Below are positions 1 through 9,997 of a stretch of 64,000 bases of DNA, in pieces (the stretch's first letter is position 1; every line of letters begins with the position of its first letter). The DNA comes from an uncultured Flavobacteriaceae bacterium (GTDB taxonomy: Bacteria; Bacteroidota; Bacteroidia; Flavobacteriales; Flavobacteriaceae). The position numbers were made by a program, and so were the translations under genes. The stretch covers positions 62,001 through 126,000 of the forward strand of contig CALSMD010000001.1 in NCBI GenBank assembly GCA_943787365.1. Reading direction: 5' to 3'. The notes under the pieces were generated by a model that ran no database searches, was not told where the DNA came from, and worked only from the letters and a program-made list of their open reading frames with translations.

Positions 1-115
1 CCTTAATATCAAGCCCCTCAAAAGGACTTCCTTTTAGAATTAACTCATGAATATTTGAGTTTATATGGGTATTTATAAAATCTTGTATATCGCTATTTAG
101 AAGAATTTTGTTCAC
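1..115 (-). CDS. Class I SAM-dependent methyltransferase, THUMP-like domain (N-terminal fragment)
   Basis: Only the first 38 codons lie in the window; the gene runs off the left edge. Reading the minus strand from a GTG at 115-113 gives a peptide starting NKILLNSDIQDFINTHINSN, with no stop to the edge. This resembles the N-terminus of the flavobacterial THUMP-like class I methyltransferases, whose opening helices carry an L-N-x-x-I/V-Q-x-F/Y-I pattern. It begins 6 bp after the stop of the TrmH-type gene in the same direction, so it is probably the last gene of that operon. The Rossmann domain is not visible, so the assignment rests on the N-terminal pattern and the RNA-modification context. 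Confidence 0.55.
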   Translation of the reverse strand, partial: MNKILLNSDIQDFINTHINSNIHELILKGSPFEGLDIK

Positions 116-121
116 GTGAAA

Positions 122-649
122 CTAGCTGTTTTTTGATAATTTTTTAGTGAATTCATACAGTGCAATACTGGTGGCTTGCACCACATTCATGCTGCTATTT
201 TGTCCATACATTTCAATATGAACCACAGAATCGCAACACTCTAAAATGGAAGCTGAAATCCCATGACTTTCATCGCCAATCACGAATGCGATTTTAGAAT
301 TTTTCTTAAGTTTCAGTTCCGAAATCGGAATGCTCTTGTCTGTAATCTCAAGTGCAATAAGTATATAATTTTGAGCCTTTAATTCTTGAATTTTATCCGA
401 AAGCGTTTCGACTTGTTCAAAAGAAACCGATTGTTCCGTTGCTCTAGACGTTCTAGTAAATTTTCGACCCAGCTCCACAACAGGACCGCCAAGTATTAAG
501 TGTTCAATACCAAACGCATCAGCCGTTCTAAACAAGCTGCCCAAATTGGCAGCATGCGATACATTGTCACTTATTAAAACAATTGGAAACTGTTGTTTTG
601 TAAACTTAGAAGTGTAATGATTGAGTTGCATGGAGCGTCTAGTTTTCAA
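122..649 (-). CDS. TrmH/SpoU-family RNA 2'-O-methyltransferase
   Basis: This 175-aa protein is a single SPOUT domain. All three family motifs are present: motif 1 near residues 29-48 (NVSHAANLGSLFRTADAFG), motif 2 around residue 121 (FVIGDESHGIS) and motif 3 near the C-terminus (SSMNVVQATSIALYEF), which form the knotted SAM pocket. The family transfers a methyl group to a ribose 2'-OH of tRNA or rRNA; motif 1 has the conserved Arg. There is no N-terminal substrate-binding extension, as in short TrmL-like members, so the target cannot be told from sequence. Its start overlaps the end of the upstream DUF4159 gene by 11 bp, implying co-transcription with rsmE and tsaD. Confidence 0.88.
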   Translation of the reverse strand: MKTRRSMQLNHYTSKFTKQQFPIVLISDNVSHAANLGSLFRTADAFGIEHLILGGPVVELGRKFTRTSRATEQSVSFEQVETLSDKIQELKAQNYILIALEITDKSIPISELKLKKNSKIAFVIGDESHGISASILECCDSVVHIEMYGQNSSMNVVQATSIALYEFTKKLSKNS

Positions 650-1283
650 AGGCGTATTTAATAATATTCGCCCCCATTTTCAAGGCTTTTAAGCGCATCG
701 CTTCGGGATCGTTGTGCACATTCGCATCTTCCCATCCATCACCTAAATCACTTTCAAAAGTGAATAATAAAACTAGTTTTCCTTCATGAAAATAACCCAA
801 TGCTTTTGGTGCCAATCCATCGTGCTCGTGAATTTTCGGCAACCCTCTTGGGAACGAAAACGCACTGTTGTATATCGGATGTGATAAAGAAATTTCACTC
901 ATCTTTTTATCTGGAAATACTGTTTTTAGAGCTTCTAAAATATAAGGCTTCATGCCGTAATTGTCATCAATATGTAAAAATCCACCAGACAATAAATAGG
1001 CTCTTAAATTTTCGGAATCAGATTCTGAAAATGCCACATTCCCATGACCTGTCATGTGTATAAACGGGTATTCAAAAATAGCAGCACTTCCCACTTCCAC
1101 GGTTTGGGGTTTGGCGTCCATGGCCGTTTGAATGTTGGAATTACAAAACTGAATTAAATTTTTTAAAGCTGTCGGATTGCTATACCAATCGCCACCGCCA
1201 TCATATTTTAAAACCGCTAAATTTTGACTTCCACAGAAGTGAATTCCTAAAATCAAAAATATATATACATACCGTTTATTCAT
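639..1283 (-). CDS. DUF4159 domain-containing exported protein
   Basis: A 214-aa protein with a short N-terminal hydrophobic segment (YVYIFLILGIHFCGSQ), which looks like a signal peptide. The rest matches the DUF4159 pattern of Bacteroidota: an early L-K-Y-D-G-G-G-D-W-Y motif, H-M-T-G-H-G-N, and the block G-G-F-L-H-I-D-D-N-Y-G around residue 100. This resembles a glutamine-amidotransferase-like alpha/beta fold, but no reaction is established. The gene overlaps rsmE by 8 bp upstream and the TrmH gene by 11 bp downstream, so it is embedded in an RNA-modification operon. Whether that reflects function or only conserved order cannot be told. Confidence 0.8.
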   Translation of the reverse strand: MNKRYVYIFLILGIHFCGSQNLAVLKYDGGGDWYSNPTALKNLIQFCNSNIQTAMDAKPQTVEVGSAAIFEYPFIHMTGHGNVAFSESDSENLRAYLLSGGFLHIDDNYGMKPYILEALKTVFPDKKMSEISLSHPIYNSAFSFPRGLPKIHEHDGLAPKALGYFHEGKLVLLFTFESDLGDGWEDANVHNDPEAMRLKALKMGANIIKYAFEN

Positions 1284-1980
1284 TGCAAAGTTGAATTGTG
1301 TGACTCGCCACGATTCCAGCCGTTTCGGTGCGAAGTCTTGACGCTCCTAAAGATACAGGAATATACTGATGTTTCAAAGCTTCCTCAATTTCTTTGGGAC
1401 TAAAATCGCCTTCGGGACCAATTAATATCGTGATGGATTCTCCAGCTTTGATTTGATCTTTAAATTTTAATTTCTCTCCGTCTTCGCAGTGCGCTATAAA
1501 TTTAGAACCTTCTTGAGCTGTTTTTATGAAATCAGAAAAACGAATGGCGGGAGCCAAAGTTGGCAAATAGGAGTGAAGCGATTGTTTCATCGCAGATTGT
1601 AAGATTTTCTCAAACCGTTCTGTTTTGATGACTTTTCGCTCACTGTTCTGACAAATAATTGGTGTGATTTGATCCACGCCAATTTCAGTGGCTTTTTCGA
1701 TAAACCACTCGTAACGATCGTTCATTTTTGTGGGTGCAACGGCTAGGTTAATTGTATAAGATCTTGGCGCTTCAAAGGTTGATTTTAAGATGGTAACCAC
1801 ACATTTGTTATGGTTTGGGATGACCACTTCTGCTTCAAACATCCACCCTTTTCCGTTGGTGATTAGAAGCAAATCTCCCGTAGATTTCCGCAATACTTTT
1901 ACAATATGACGACTTTCATCTTTTGAAAAGTTAAAAGTTTCTGTAGACGCCTCCAGCTCTGAATTGTAGAATAATTGCAT
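1276..1980 (-). CDS. rsmE: 16S rRNA (uracil(1498)-N(3))-methyltransferase
   Basis: RsmE methylates N3 of U1498 in helix 44 of 16S rRNA. The 234-aa protein has the family's normal length and layout: an N-terminal PUA-like domain (F-S-K-D-E-S-R-H-I-V-K-V-L-R near residue 20) and a C-terminal SPOUT domain. SPOUT signatures visible are EWFIEKATEIGVDQITPI, IGPEGDFSPKEIEEA and LGASRLRTETAG. It starts 5 bp after the tsaD stop and overlaps the downstream DUF4159 gene, so it is the second gene of a tsaD-rsmE-DUF4159-trmH-methyltransferase operon. Nothing appears missing. Confidence 0.96.
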   Translation of the reverse strand: MQLFYNSELEASTETFNFSKDESRHIVKVLRKSTGDLLLITNGKGWMFEAEVVIPNHNKCVVTILKSTFEAPRSYTINLAVAPTKMNDRYEWFIEKATEIGVDQITPIICQNSERKVIKTERFEKILQSAMKQSLHSYLPTLAPAIRFSDFIKTAQEGSKFIAHCEDGEKLKFKDQIKAGESITILIGPEGDFSPKEIEEALKHQYIPVSLGASRLRTETAGIVASHTIQLCNE

Positions 1981-1985
1981 TTGAG

Positions 1986-3008
1986 TTATAGTTTAAGTCG
2001 AGCCGTAGCCATAATGCTTTGATCCGCGTAATTTTTCTCTAAATATTTTAAATGCCCTACAATCGCAATCATTGCGGCATTGTCCGTTGTGAATTCAAAA
2101 GCAGGCACAAAGGTTTTCCAACCATGACGACTTTCAGCTTCTTTCAAAGCAGCTCTAATTCCTGAATTAGCAGAAACACCGCCGCCGATCGCAATGCGGT
2201 TGATTCCCGTTTCTTTGACAGCTAATTTTAGTTTGTCCATCAAAATTCCTACAATGGTATATTGGATGGACGCACACACATCATCCAGATTCTCTTCAAT
2301 AAATTGAGGATTTTCTTTCAGCTGTTTTTGTATGAAGTATAAGATCGCTGTTTTTAACCCTGAAAAACTAAAATTGAGCCCCGCTACTTTAGGTTTCGTA
2401 AACTTAAACGCTTTCGGGTTTCCTAATTTTGCACGTTTGTCAATTTCGGGGCCAGCAGGATAGCCGAGTCCTAAAATTTTACCACTCTTGTCAAAGGCTT
2501 CTCCAACGGCATCATCAATCGTTTCGCCAATAACCGTCATTTTAAAATGAGCATCGACACGCACAATTTGCGTATGTCCACCAGAAATGGTCATCGCTAG
2601 AAATGGAAATTCAGGTTTTTCAGTATCTTCATTTTCAATAAAATGTGCCAAAATATGAGCTTGCATGTGGTTGACATCGATTAACGGAATGTCGAGTCCA
2701 TAAGCCAATGATTTTGCAAATGAAGTCCCTACCAACAAAGATCCCATCAATCCAGGGCCTTGCGTAAATGCCACGGCACTGAGGTCTGCTAACGAAATCC
2801 CTGCTTGTTCAATGGCCTGATCGACCACAGGAACGATGTTTTGCTGATGCGCTCTTGAAGCCAATTCTGGAACCACCCCACCATATTTTTGATGGATTGC
2901 TTGGTTGGCAACAACATTACTCAGTACGTTTCCATTGCACAGAATGGCCGCTGCCGTGTCGTCACAAGAAGATTCAATTCCTAAAATGTATGTATTTTTT
3001 GAGCGCAT
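1986..3008 (-). CDS. tsaD: tRNA N6-adenosine threonylcarbamoyltransferase
   Basis: TsaD transfers threonylcarbamoyl from threonylcarbamoyl-AMP to A37 of ANN-decoding tRNAs, working with TsaB and TsaE. The 340-aa length is typical. The N-terminus has the ASKHA phosphate motif GIESSCDDTAAAI, the metal-binding H-M-Q-A-H sits near residue 115, and GGHTQIV plus GGGVSANSGIR form the rest of the nucleotide pocket. It is the first gene of the minus-strand operon and diverges from tamB across a ~200-bp AT-rich gap. The tsaD/tamB divergent arrangement is common in flavobacteria. Confidence 0.97.
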   Translation of the reverse strand: MRSKNTYILGIESSCDDTAAAILCNGNVLSNVVANQAIHQKYGGVVPELASRAHQQNIVPVVDQAIEQAGISLADLSAVAFTQGPGLMGSLLVGTSFAKSLAYGLDIPLIDVNHMQAHILAHFIENEDTEKPEFPFLAMTISGGHTQIVRVDAHFKMTVIGETIDDAVGEAFDKSGKILGLGYPAGPEIDKRAKLGNPKAFKFTKPKVAGLNFSFSGLKTAILYFIQKQLKENPQFIEENLDDVCASIQYTIVGILMDKLKLAVKETGINRIAIGGGVSANSGIRAALKEAESRHGWKTFVPAFEFTTDNAAMIAIVGHLKYLEKNYADQSIMATARLKL

Positions 3009-3227
3009 TAAGACGATTTAGTGATAATATTCGTTTAATTTGTATTAAAATAAACGACTTACATTGTCCATTAACAGGACAACTGCAAAGAAATAAAAAA
3101 AATAGCACTAAAATAAATGCTTTGGGTAGTTTAAATTTTAGGATAATTAGTTAAATTGTAAATAAAATAACCAGTCTCGCTTATCAAGAACTATTTTAAA
3201 ATACTGATAAAATTTGTAACAGCCCTC

Positions 3228-6200
3228 GTGCTGATATTCTTGCTATTGGTCTTGGTGTTGTCCATTCCAACGGTCCAAACACGTCTAGGAAGTTATGCCA
3301 CCAATTCAATTAATGAGACCTACGGGACTGCTATTAAAATAGAAAAAGTAGGACTTCAGTTTAATGGCGATGTGGAACTTAAAAACATTCTCATTAAGGA
3401 TCATTACGATGCCCCCTTGATTTCCATTACTGAATTAAACAGTTCTATTTTAAGTTTTGTTAAACTCGCAGATAGTAAACTCACATTTGCAGACATCGAT
3501 TTGTACGATCTGTTTTTTCACATAAAAAACTACAAGGGGGAAGTTGATACGAATTTAGATGTTTTTGTTGCTAAGTTTGATGAAAATAATCCAATTAAAA
3601 AGATTGACAAGTCAATAACGCTAACGAATTCACAAAAAAGCAGTGATTTTTTGCCTCCCGATAAGTTTCTTTTATCATCAAGCGAGGTTCGAATACACAA
3701 CAGCAAGTTTTTGCTAACAGATGAAAACCTAGAGAACCCTACGGTTTTAGATCTTCATACCCTTAATTTATCGGCTTCTGATTTTTTAATCTTAGGTGCT
3801 GACGTAAAAACTTCTATTACGAGTTTAAGTTTTGAAGATTCAAGAGGGGCTCAAATGCAAAATCTCGAAACTGATTTTTCATATTCGTTAACTCAAATGA
3901 CGTTTGAGCAACTAGAAATTAAAAGTCCACGTTCCTCACTTTCAGGTCGCCTGCAATTTGATTACGACCGAACGGATTTTAAAGACTTTTTAGAGAAAGT
4001 TAAAATTTCTGGTTTTTTTAAAAACAGCACTATAGACCTCGAAGAATTGAATGTGTTTTATGATGAATTTGGATCCAATCAAAAAGCGGATTTAAACACT
4101 GTTTTTTCAGGAACATTGAATGATTTACTACTAGAAGAAATTGATTTAATAACGGTAGATAATACGTCTATTGTTGGAGAAATTCAATTTAAACATCTGT
4201 TTAAAGACACCTCGGAAAATTTTGAAATGGAAGGAGATTTTGAACAAATAGCGTCCACTTACTCCGATTTAAAAGCATTATTACCAAGAGTTTTAGGGAA
4301 TAGTCTCCCTTCTAATTTTGCCACTCTGGGGCGTTTTGATATGCGAGGAACAGCAAAGGTTTCTAATAAAACAATTGAAACGCTTATGGATATTGAGACG
4401 GATATTGGCACTCTTTTTGTGGATTTGAATTTAGATCAAATCGAAGCGATAGACAATGCGTCTTATGTAGGCCAAATTCAATTGACCGATTTTGATTTAG
4501 GCAATGTAATGGGAGAACCGAAAATTGGATTGGTAACATCAAGCCTAAATGTTGAGGGGCGTGGTTTTAATAAAGAAACGCTCAATTCTAACATCACAGG
4601 TACGTTTGATTCGTTTTCATTTCAAGAGTATATCTACATAGATTTAGAGGTTTCAGGAGTAATTAAAAATAAAATCTTTAATGGTCAATTAGATATCGAT
4701 GATCCGAACCTGAAATTCAATTTTGAAGGGCTTGTAGATTTTTCTAAAAAGGAAAATATTTATGATTTTTCTGCTGCAATTGAACACGCCAATCTGAATG
4801 CTTTAAACTTTGTGCAAAGAGACAGTCTTTCTGTTCTAAATGGACAAATGACAATGGACATGAAAGGCACAACTATTGACGATGTGTATGGCGCCATCAA
4901 GTTTAAAAATGCGCTCTATCAAAATCAACATGACAGTTATGCATTCAAAGATTTTGAGATCACTTCGGAGTTTGGAGATAAGAACGAAAGAACTATCAGA
5001 GTCAATTCTCCAGAAATCGTTCAAGGGAATCTAAAAGGAAAATTTATAATTAACGAATTGCCTAATTTGTTACGAAATGCACTCGGAGATATTTATACCA
5101 AATACAAACCTTACAAGGTTAAAGAAGGTCAGTATTTTAATTTCAATTTTAAAATTTATAATAAAATTGTTGAAATTTTTTCACCGGAATTAAAATTAGG
5201 GTCTAATACGTTTACAAGGGGTAGAGTAGAAAGCGACCCTAAAAATTTCAACTTAACTTTTAGATCCCCCAACATCCGATTGGAAGATTTTTTTGCAAGC
5301 AAAATTGAAGTACAACTCGTCAATGACAACCCTTTGTTTAATTCCTATATTGAGGTTGACAGTCTGGCGACTCCTTATTATAATGCATCAGAATTTAGTT
5401 TGATTAATGTAACCTTAAATGATACGCTCTATGTTAAATCGGAGTTTAAAGGCGGTAAAAATTCGTTAGATGCCTTTGATCTAAATCTGTACTACACCAT
5501 TGATGAAAACAATAAATCGGTTGTTGGTCTCAAGAAGTCGAATGCTAATTTTAAAAAGACCCCGTGGCTCATAAATGGGGCGCAAAACAAGCAAAACAAA
5601 ATTATATTTGACAGATCTTTTGAGGAGATTATTGTCGATAACATAAACATGTCTTACGACAATGAAGACATTCTTTTAAATGCTGCTATTCAGGGGAGTC
5701 AAAATAAGGATATCAATCTTGATTTCACGAATGTTGATTTAGCCAAAGTAACCCCTACAATCAAAAATTTAAAACTCGGGGGTAATCTGAATGGGCAATT
5801 AAACATAAGCCAACTAGAAAGCGTCTATCTACCAAAATCTAGTTTGACTATTGATAATTTGGAAGTTAATGAATTTAATTTAGGATCCTTCAAAGCGGAC
5901 ATTCAAGGCAATCAATCGTTGACCAATTATGATGTCAATGTATCTTTAAAAGAGGGCGATTTGGAATCGTTATCAGTCGTTGGTTCTTTGGATGTGTCTG
6001 GAGAAAATTCAGAGCTCAATCTAGACATCTACTTTAATAAATTTATTTTAAATCCCTTAAACCCTTTTGGAGATGGGGTGATTACTAAAATTCGTGGCGA
6101 CGTTTCGGGAATTGCAAACGTTAGTGGTCGTCTAGAAAAACCTCAAATTGAAGGGGTCTTAAGACTCAATAATGGAGGACTAGCGATTCCATATCTGAAT

Positions 6201-7664
6201 GTAGATTATGGCTTTCAAAATAATACAATTGTTAATTTAAAGGAGCAACGTTTTATTTTTGACAATGCGTTAATGGTCGATGTCGATTATAAATCCCAAG
6301 CGTCTCTAAATGGAAGCATCAGTCATATTAATTTTTCAAATTGGGCTTTAGATCTTCATATAGATTCGGACCGTTTATTGGTGCTAAACACGGATTTACA
6401 AGACGAATCGATCTATTATGGAACTGCTTTTGTAGATGGAACGATTGATGTTTCAGGTCCTACAGACCAATTATTTATTGAAGCGAATGTGACTACATCT
6501 GAAGGAACGATCTTTAAAATCCCTTTAAGTGACAATGAAATTTTAGCAGAAAAATCCTACATTCATTTTTTGAGTCCTGAGGAAAAATCGAATCAAAACA
6601 GTGGTCAAGCCTTAGTAGTGGATGATATTTCGGGAGTTGAGATGGAGTTTAATATGGATATAAACGATAATGCCGAAATTGAAATTGTACTCGATAAAGA
6701 AACGGGAAGTTCCATTATGGGGCGTGGAAATGGAAGTATGTTGGCACAAATAAATACGAAAGGGAAGTTTCAAATGTTTGGAGATTTTATTGTGCTCTCA
6801 GGGATTTATAACTTCGCATTTGGGCAAATTATACAAAAACAATTCAAAGTGGTGAAAGATGGTACACTTGCTTGGAATGGGAACCCTCTGAGTGCCGAAA
6901 TAAATATCAAAGCCCTTTACGATGGCATTAGCGTCAATCCTTCCACATTATTAGATAACCCAATTAATCAAAGCATTCCAACAGAGGTTGAAATTCATTT
7001 AACAGGAGAATTAGAGCAACCCGATTTAAACTTTGACATACGATTTCCAAATATCAATTCCACTTTAAATAGTGAGTTAGCCGATCGATTACGCGATAAA
7101 GATAAACGTGAATTCCAGGCTTTATCGCTATTGGCAACGGGGTCTTTTAGAAGCGAACTGACTTTGGATTCACAAGATGCTTTTGGGCTCGTTTCAGATG
7201 GTGTGACCAATATGTTGAACGATTTGTTTTCGGATGATGATAATAAAGTCAAATTAGGAATTGATGTCGATTTAGGGGAAACCACTCCTGAGTATGAAAC
7301 CGACAGTCGGGTAGGGGTCACAATCTCTACAAAGTTGAGTGATAATATACTTATCAACGGAAAGGTTGGAGTGCCCGTTGGTGGTGTGAGTGAAACCACG
7401 GTGGCAGGTGATTTTGAGGTAGAAGTTTTACTGAATGAAGATCGTACACTGTCTCTTAAATTTTTCAATAGAGAAAACAGCATTCAAAATTTTGGAGAAC
7501 AAATTGGATATACCCAAGGGGTTGGTATTTCTTATAATATTGAATTTGATACCCTAAGGGAATTGTTTGAGGAATTGTTTAAAAATAAAAATAAACAATC
7601 CAAACCCGAAAATATCATAGAAGAGCCTGATTCAGGACTTCCTAATTATATCGATTTCAAGTAA
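3228..7664 (+). CDS. tamB: Translocation/assembly module TamB family protein (DUF490)
   Basis: A 1478-aa AsmA/TamB-type protein: one N-terminal membrane anchor (IFLLLVLVLSIP), then a very long beta-rich stretch, ending in the TamB C-terminal DUF490 domain (roughly residues 1000-1450). TamB-like proteins span the periplasm as a hydrophobic groove and serve outer-membrane assembly or lipid transport. The only common start codon is GTG at 3228, but open codons extend back to a TAA at 3168-3170, and the untranslated part (KNYFKILIKFVTALV) looks like the usual basic-hydrophobic start of this family. Translation may therefore begin upstream at a non-standard codon such as CTG 3204 or ATC 3183. Function is assigned by family; the exact start is uncertain. 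Confidence 0.9.
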   Translation: MLIFLLLVLVLSIPTVQTRLGSYATNSINETYGTAIKIEKVGLQFNGDVELKNILIKDHYDAPLISITELNSSILSFVKLADSKLTFADIDLYDLFFHIKNYKGEVDTNLDVFVAKFDENNPIKKIDKSITLTNSQKSSDFLPPDKFLLSSSEVRIHNSKFLLTDENLENPTVLDLHTLNLSASDFLILGADVKTSITSLSFEDSRGAQMQNLETDFSYSLTQMTFEQLEIKSPRSSLSGRLQFDYDRTDFKDFLEKVKISGFFKNSTIDLEELNVFYDEFGSNQKADLNTVFSGTLNDLLLEEIDLITVDNTSIVGEIQFKHLFKDTSENFEMEGDFEQIASTYSDLKALLPRVLGNSLPSNFATLGRFDMRGTAKVSNKTIETLMDIETDIGTLFVDLNLDQIEAIDNASYVGQIQLTDFDLGNVMGEPKIGLVTSSLNVEGRGFNKETLNSNITGTFDSFSFQEYIYIDLEVSGVIKNKIFNGQLDIDDPNLKFNFEGLVDFSKKENIYDFSAAIEHANLNALNFVQRDSLSVLNGQMTMDMKGTTIDDVYGAIKFKNALYQNQHDSYAFKDFEITSEFGDKNERTIRVNSPEIVQGNLKGKFIINELPNLLRNALGDIYTKYKPYKVKEGQYFNFNFKIYNKIVEIFSPELKLGSNTFTRGRVESDPKNFNLTFRSPNIRLEDFFASKIEVQLVNDNPLFNSYIEVDSLATPYYNASEFSLINVTLNDTLYVKSEFKGGKNSLDAFDLNLYYTIDENNKSVVGLKKSNANFKKTPWLINGAQNKQNKIIFDRSFEEIIVDNINMSYDNEDILLNAAIQGSQNKDINLDFTNVDLAKVTPTIKNLKLGGNLNGQLNISQLESVYLPKSSLTIDNLEVNEFNLGSFKADIQGNQSLTNYDVNVSLKEGDLESLSVVGSLDVSGENSELNLDIYFNKFILNPLNPFGDGVITKIRGDVSGIANVSGRLEKPQIEGVLRLNNGGLAIPYLNVDYGFQNNTIVNLKEQRFIFDNALMVDVDYKSQASLNGSISHINFSNWALDLHIDSDRLLVLNTDLQDESIYYGTAFVDGTIDVSGPTDQLFIEANVTTSEGTIFKIPLSDNEILAEKSYIHFLSPEEKSNQNSGQALVVDDISGVEMEFNMDINDNAEIEIVLDKETGSSIMGRGNGSMLAQINTKGKFQMFGDFIVLSGIYNFAFGQIIQKQFKVVKDGTLAWNGNPLSAEINIKALYDGISVNPSTLLDNPINQSIPTEVEIHLTGELEQPDLNFDIRFPNINSTLNSELADRLRDKDKREFQALSLLATGSFRSELTLDSQDAFGLVSDGVTNMLNDLFSDDDNKVKLGIDVDLGETTPEYETDSRVGVTISTKLSDNILINGKVGVPVGGVSETTVAGDFEVEVLLNEDRTLSLKFFNRENSIQNFGEQIGYTQGVGISYNIEFDTLRELFEELFKNKNKQSKPENIIEEPDSGLPNYIDFK

Positions 7665-7824
7665 ATCAGCCCATCAAAACCTACTAATAATTAATTTTTT
7701 GGCTTTAAAATCAAATAGTTATTAACGAAAACGTTTGAATTTAAAGAAGAAAAGAAAATTGACTCCTACTTACGTTTTTTTAACTTATAAGTTTATTAAT
7801 TTTACAACATAAACCATTACAACT

Positions 7825-8811
7825 ATGGAAAATCAGATAAAAAAAATTGGTGTATTAACTTCCGGAGGCGATGCCCCTGGGATGAATGCAGCCATACGAT
7901 CTGTTGCACGTGCCTGTGCCTATCACAACATTGAATGTGTTGGGATTTACAGAGGCTATGAAGGAATGATAGAAGGTGACTTTAAATCTTTAAATGCACG
8001 AAGTGTAAACCATATCATTAACAAAGGAGGTACTTTTTTAAAGTCTGCGCGTTCTGAAGAATTCAGAACAAAAGAAGGCCGTAAAAAGGCGTATGACCAA
8101 CTTCAAAAAGAACAAATTGATGCCTTGGTATTAATTGGTGGAGATGGAACGTTTACGGGTGGTATGATTTTTAATGAAGAATTCAACTTCCCTATTATAG
8201 GGATTCCGGGTACTATTGATAACGATATTGTTGGAACCAACTATACACTAGGATACGATACAGCACTTAATACTGCGGTAGAAGCAATTGATAAAATTCG
8301 AGACACTGCCAGTTCGCATAGACGCTTGTTTTTTGTGGAGGTTATGGGGCGCGATGTGGGTCATATTGCTTTAAATGCAGGAGTTGGTTCTGGAGCCGAA
8401 GAAATTTTGGTCCCTGAGGAAGATTTAGGACTGGATCGTCTTTTAGAATCTTTAGAAAAAAGTAGACATACAGGGAAATCGTCTAGTATAGTTGTGGTTG
8501 CTGAAGGAGATAAAACAGGTAAAAATGTTTTTGAACTAAGAGATTATGTTGAAGAAAATTTAGAAGGTTACGACGTTCGTGTGTCTGTTTTAGGGCACAT
8601 GCAACGTGGAGGGTCACCATCCTGTTTCGATAGAGTATTGGCCTGTAGAATGGGCGTCAAAGCCGTGGAGTCTTTATTGGAAGGTAAATTCAATTACATG
8701 GTTGGGACTGTCAACAATAAATTAGAATTATATCCTATTGACAAAGCAGTCAAAGGACATTCAACAATAGATGCTGAGCTTTTAAGAGTTTCAGATATCA
8801 TGAGTATTTAA
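7825..8811 (+). CDS. pfkA: ATP-dependent 6-phosphofructokinase
   Basis: PfkA phosphorylates fructose 6-phosphate to fructose 1,6-bisphosphate, the committed glycolytic step. The 328-aa protein is standard bacterial length. Visible motifs are the ATP-binding TSGGDAPGMNAAIRS near the start, GGDGTFTGG around residue 105, and the active-site segment GTIDNDIVGTNYTLGYDTA, whose Asp residues include the catalytic base. The G-G-D-G form is typical of ATP-dependent rather than PPi-dependent enzymes. It lies 27 bp upstream of gap in the same direction, giving a small glycolytic operon. The ~160-bp upstream gap is AT-rich and presumably holds the promoter, but I could not fix a convincing -33/-7 pair. 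Confidence 0.97.
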   Translation: MENQIKKIGVLTSGGDAPGMNAAIRSVARACAYHNIECVGIYRGYEGMIEGDFKSLNARSVNHIINKGGTFLKSARSEEFRTKEGRKKAYDQLQKEQIDALVLIGGDGTFTGGMIFNEEFNFPIIGIPGTIDNDIVGTNYTLGYDTALNTAVEAIDKIRDTASSHRRLFFVEVMGRDVGHIALNAGVGSGAEEILVPEEDLGLDRLLESLEKSRHTGKSSSIVVVAEGDKTGKNVFELRDYVEENLEGYDVRVSVLGHMQRGGSPSCFDRVLACRMGVKAVESLLEGKFNYMVGTVNNKLELYPIDKAVKGHSTIDAELLRVSDIMSI

Positions 8812-8826
8812 TAACGAATTAATTAA

Positions 8827-9840
<1,014 letters not shown>

Positions 9841-9854
9841 TTTACATAATTTCT

Positions 9855-9985
9855 AAAAAAGAGGATGTCCGAAGAGTAGGAAATCTGTCATTCTGAACCT
9901 GCCTGACGGTAGGCAGTTTTATTTCAGAATCTGAAACAAGTTCAGATTGACAAAACAAAGTCTTTTTAGACATCCTCTTTTTTTT
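9855..9985 (+). terminator. Terminator-like long inverted repeat after gap, interrupted by a repeat element
   Basis: AAAAAAGAGGATGTC at 9855-9869 pairs perfectly with GACATCCTCTTTTTT at 9969-9983, followed by more T. The arms look like an intrinsic terminator stem with a U tract, but the loop is ~100 nt. That loop contains a dispersed palindromic element (9886-9952). The reading is that the element inserted into a normal short loop. Confidence 0.6.
9886..9952. repeat. Dispersed palindromic element, copy A (ends TGTCATTCTGAA / TTCAGATTGACA)
   Basis: The 67-bp segment begins TGTCATTCTGAAC and ends GTTCAGATTGACA, which are imperfect inverted repeats. It contains an inner palindrome CCTGCCTGACGGTAGGCAG. 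A second copy with the same ends but different interior lies at 26077-26175. Similar short elements are scattered in many flavobacterial genomes. It has no coding capacity, so it is MITE- or REP-like. Confidence 0.65.
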
Positions 9986-9997
9986 AATATTTAGAAT

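Noticed and set aside
6995..7483. Long open frame on the minus strand inside tamB
   Set aside because: Low-complexity Ser/Lys composition antisense to a conserved domain; a shadow of tamB.
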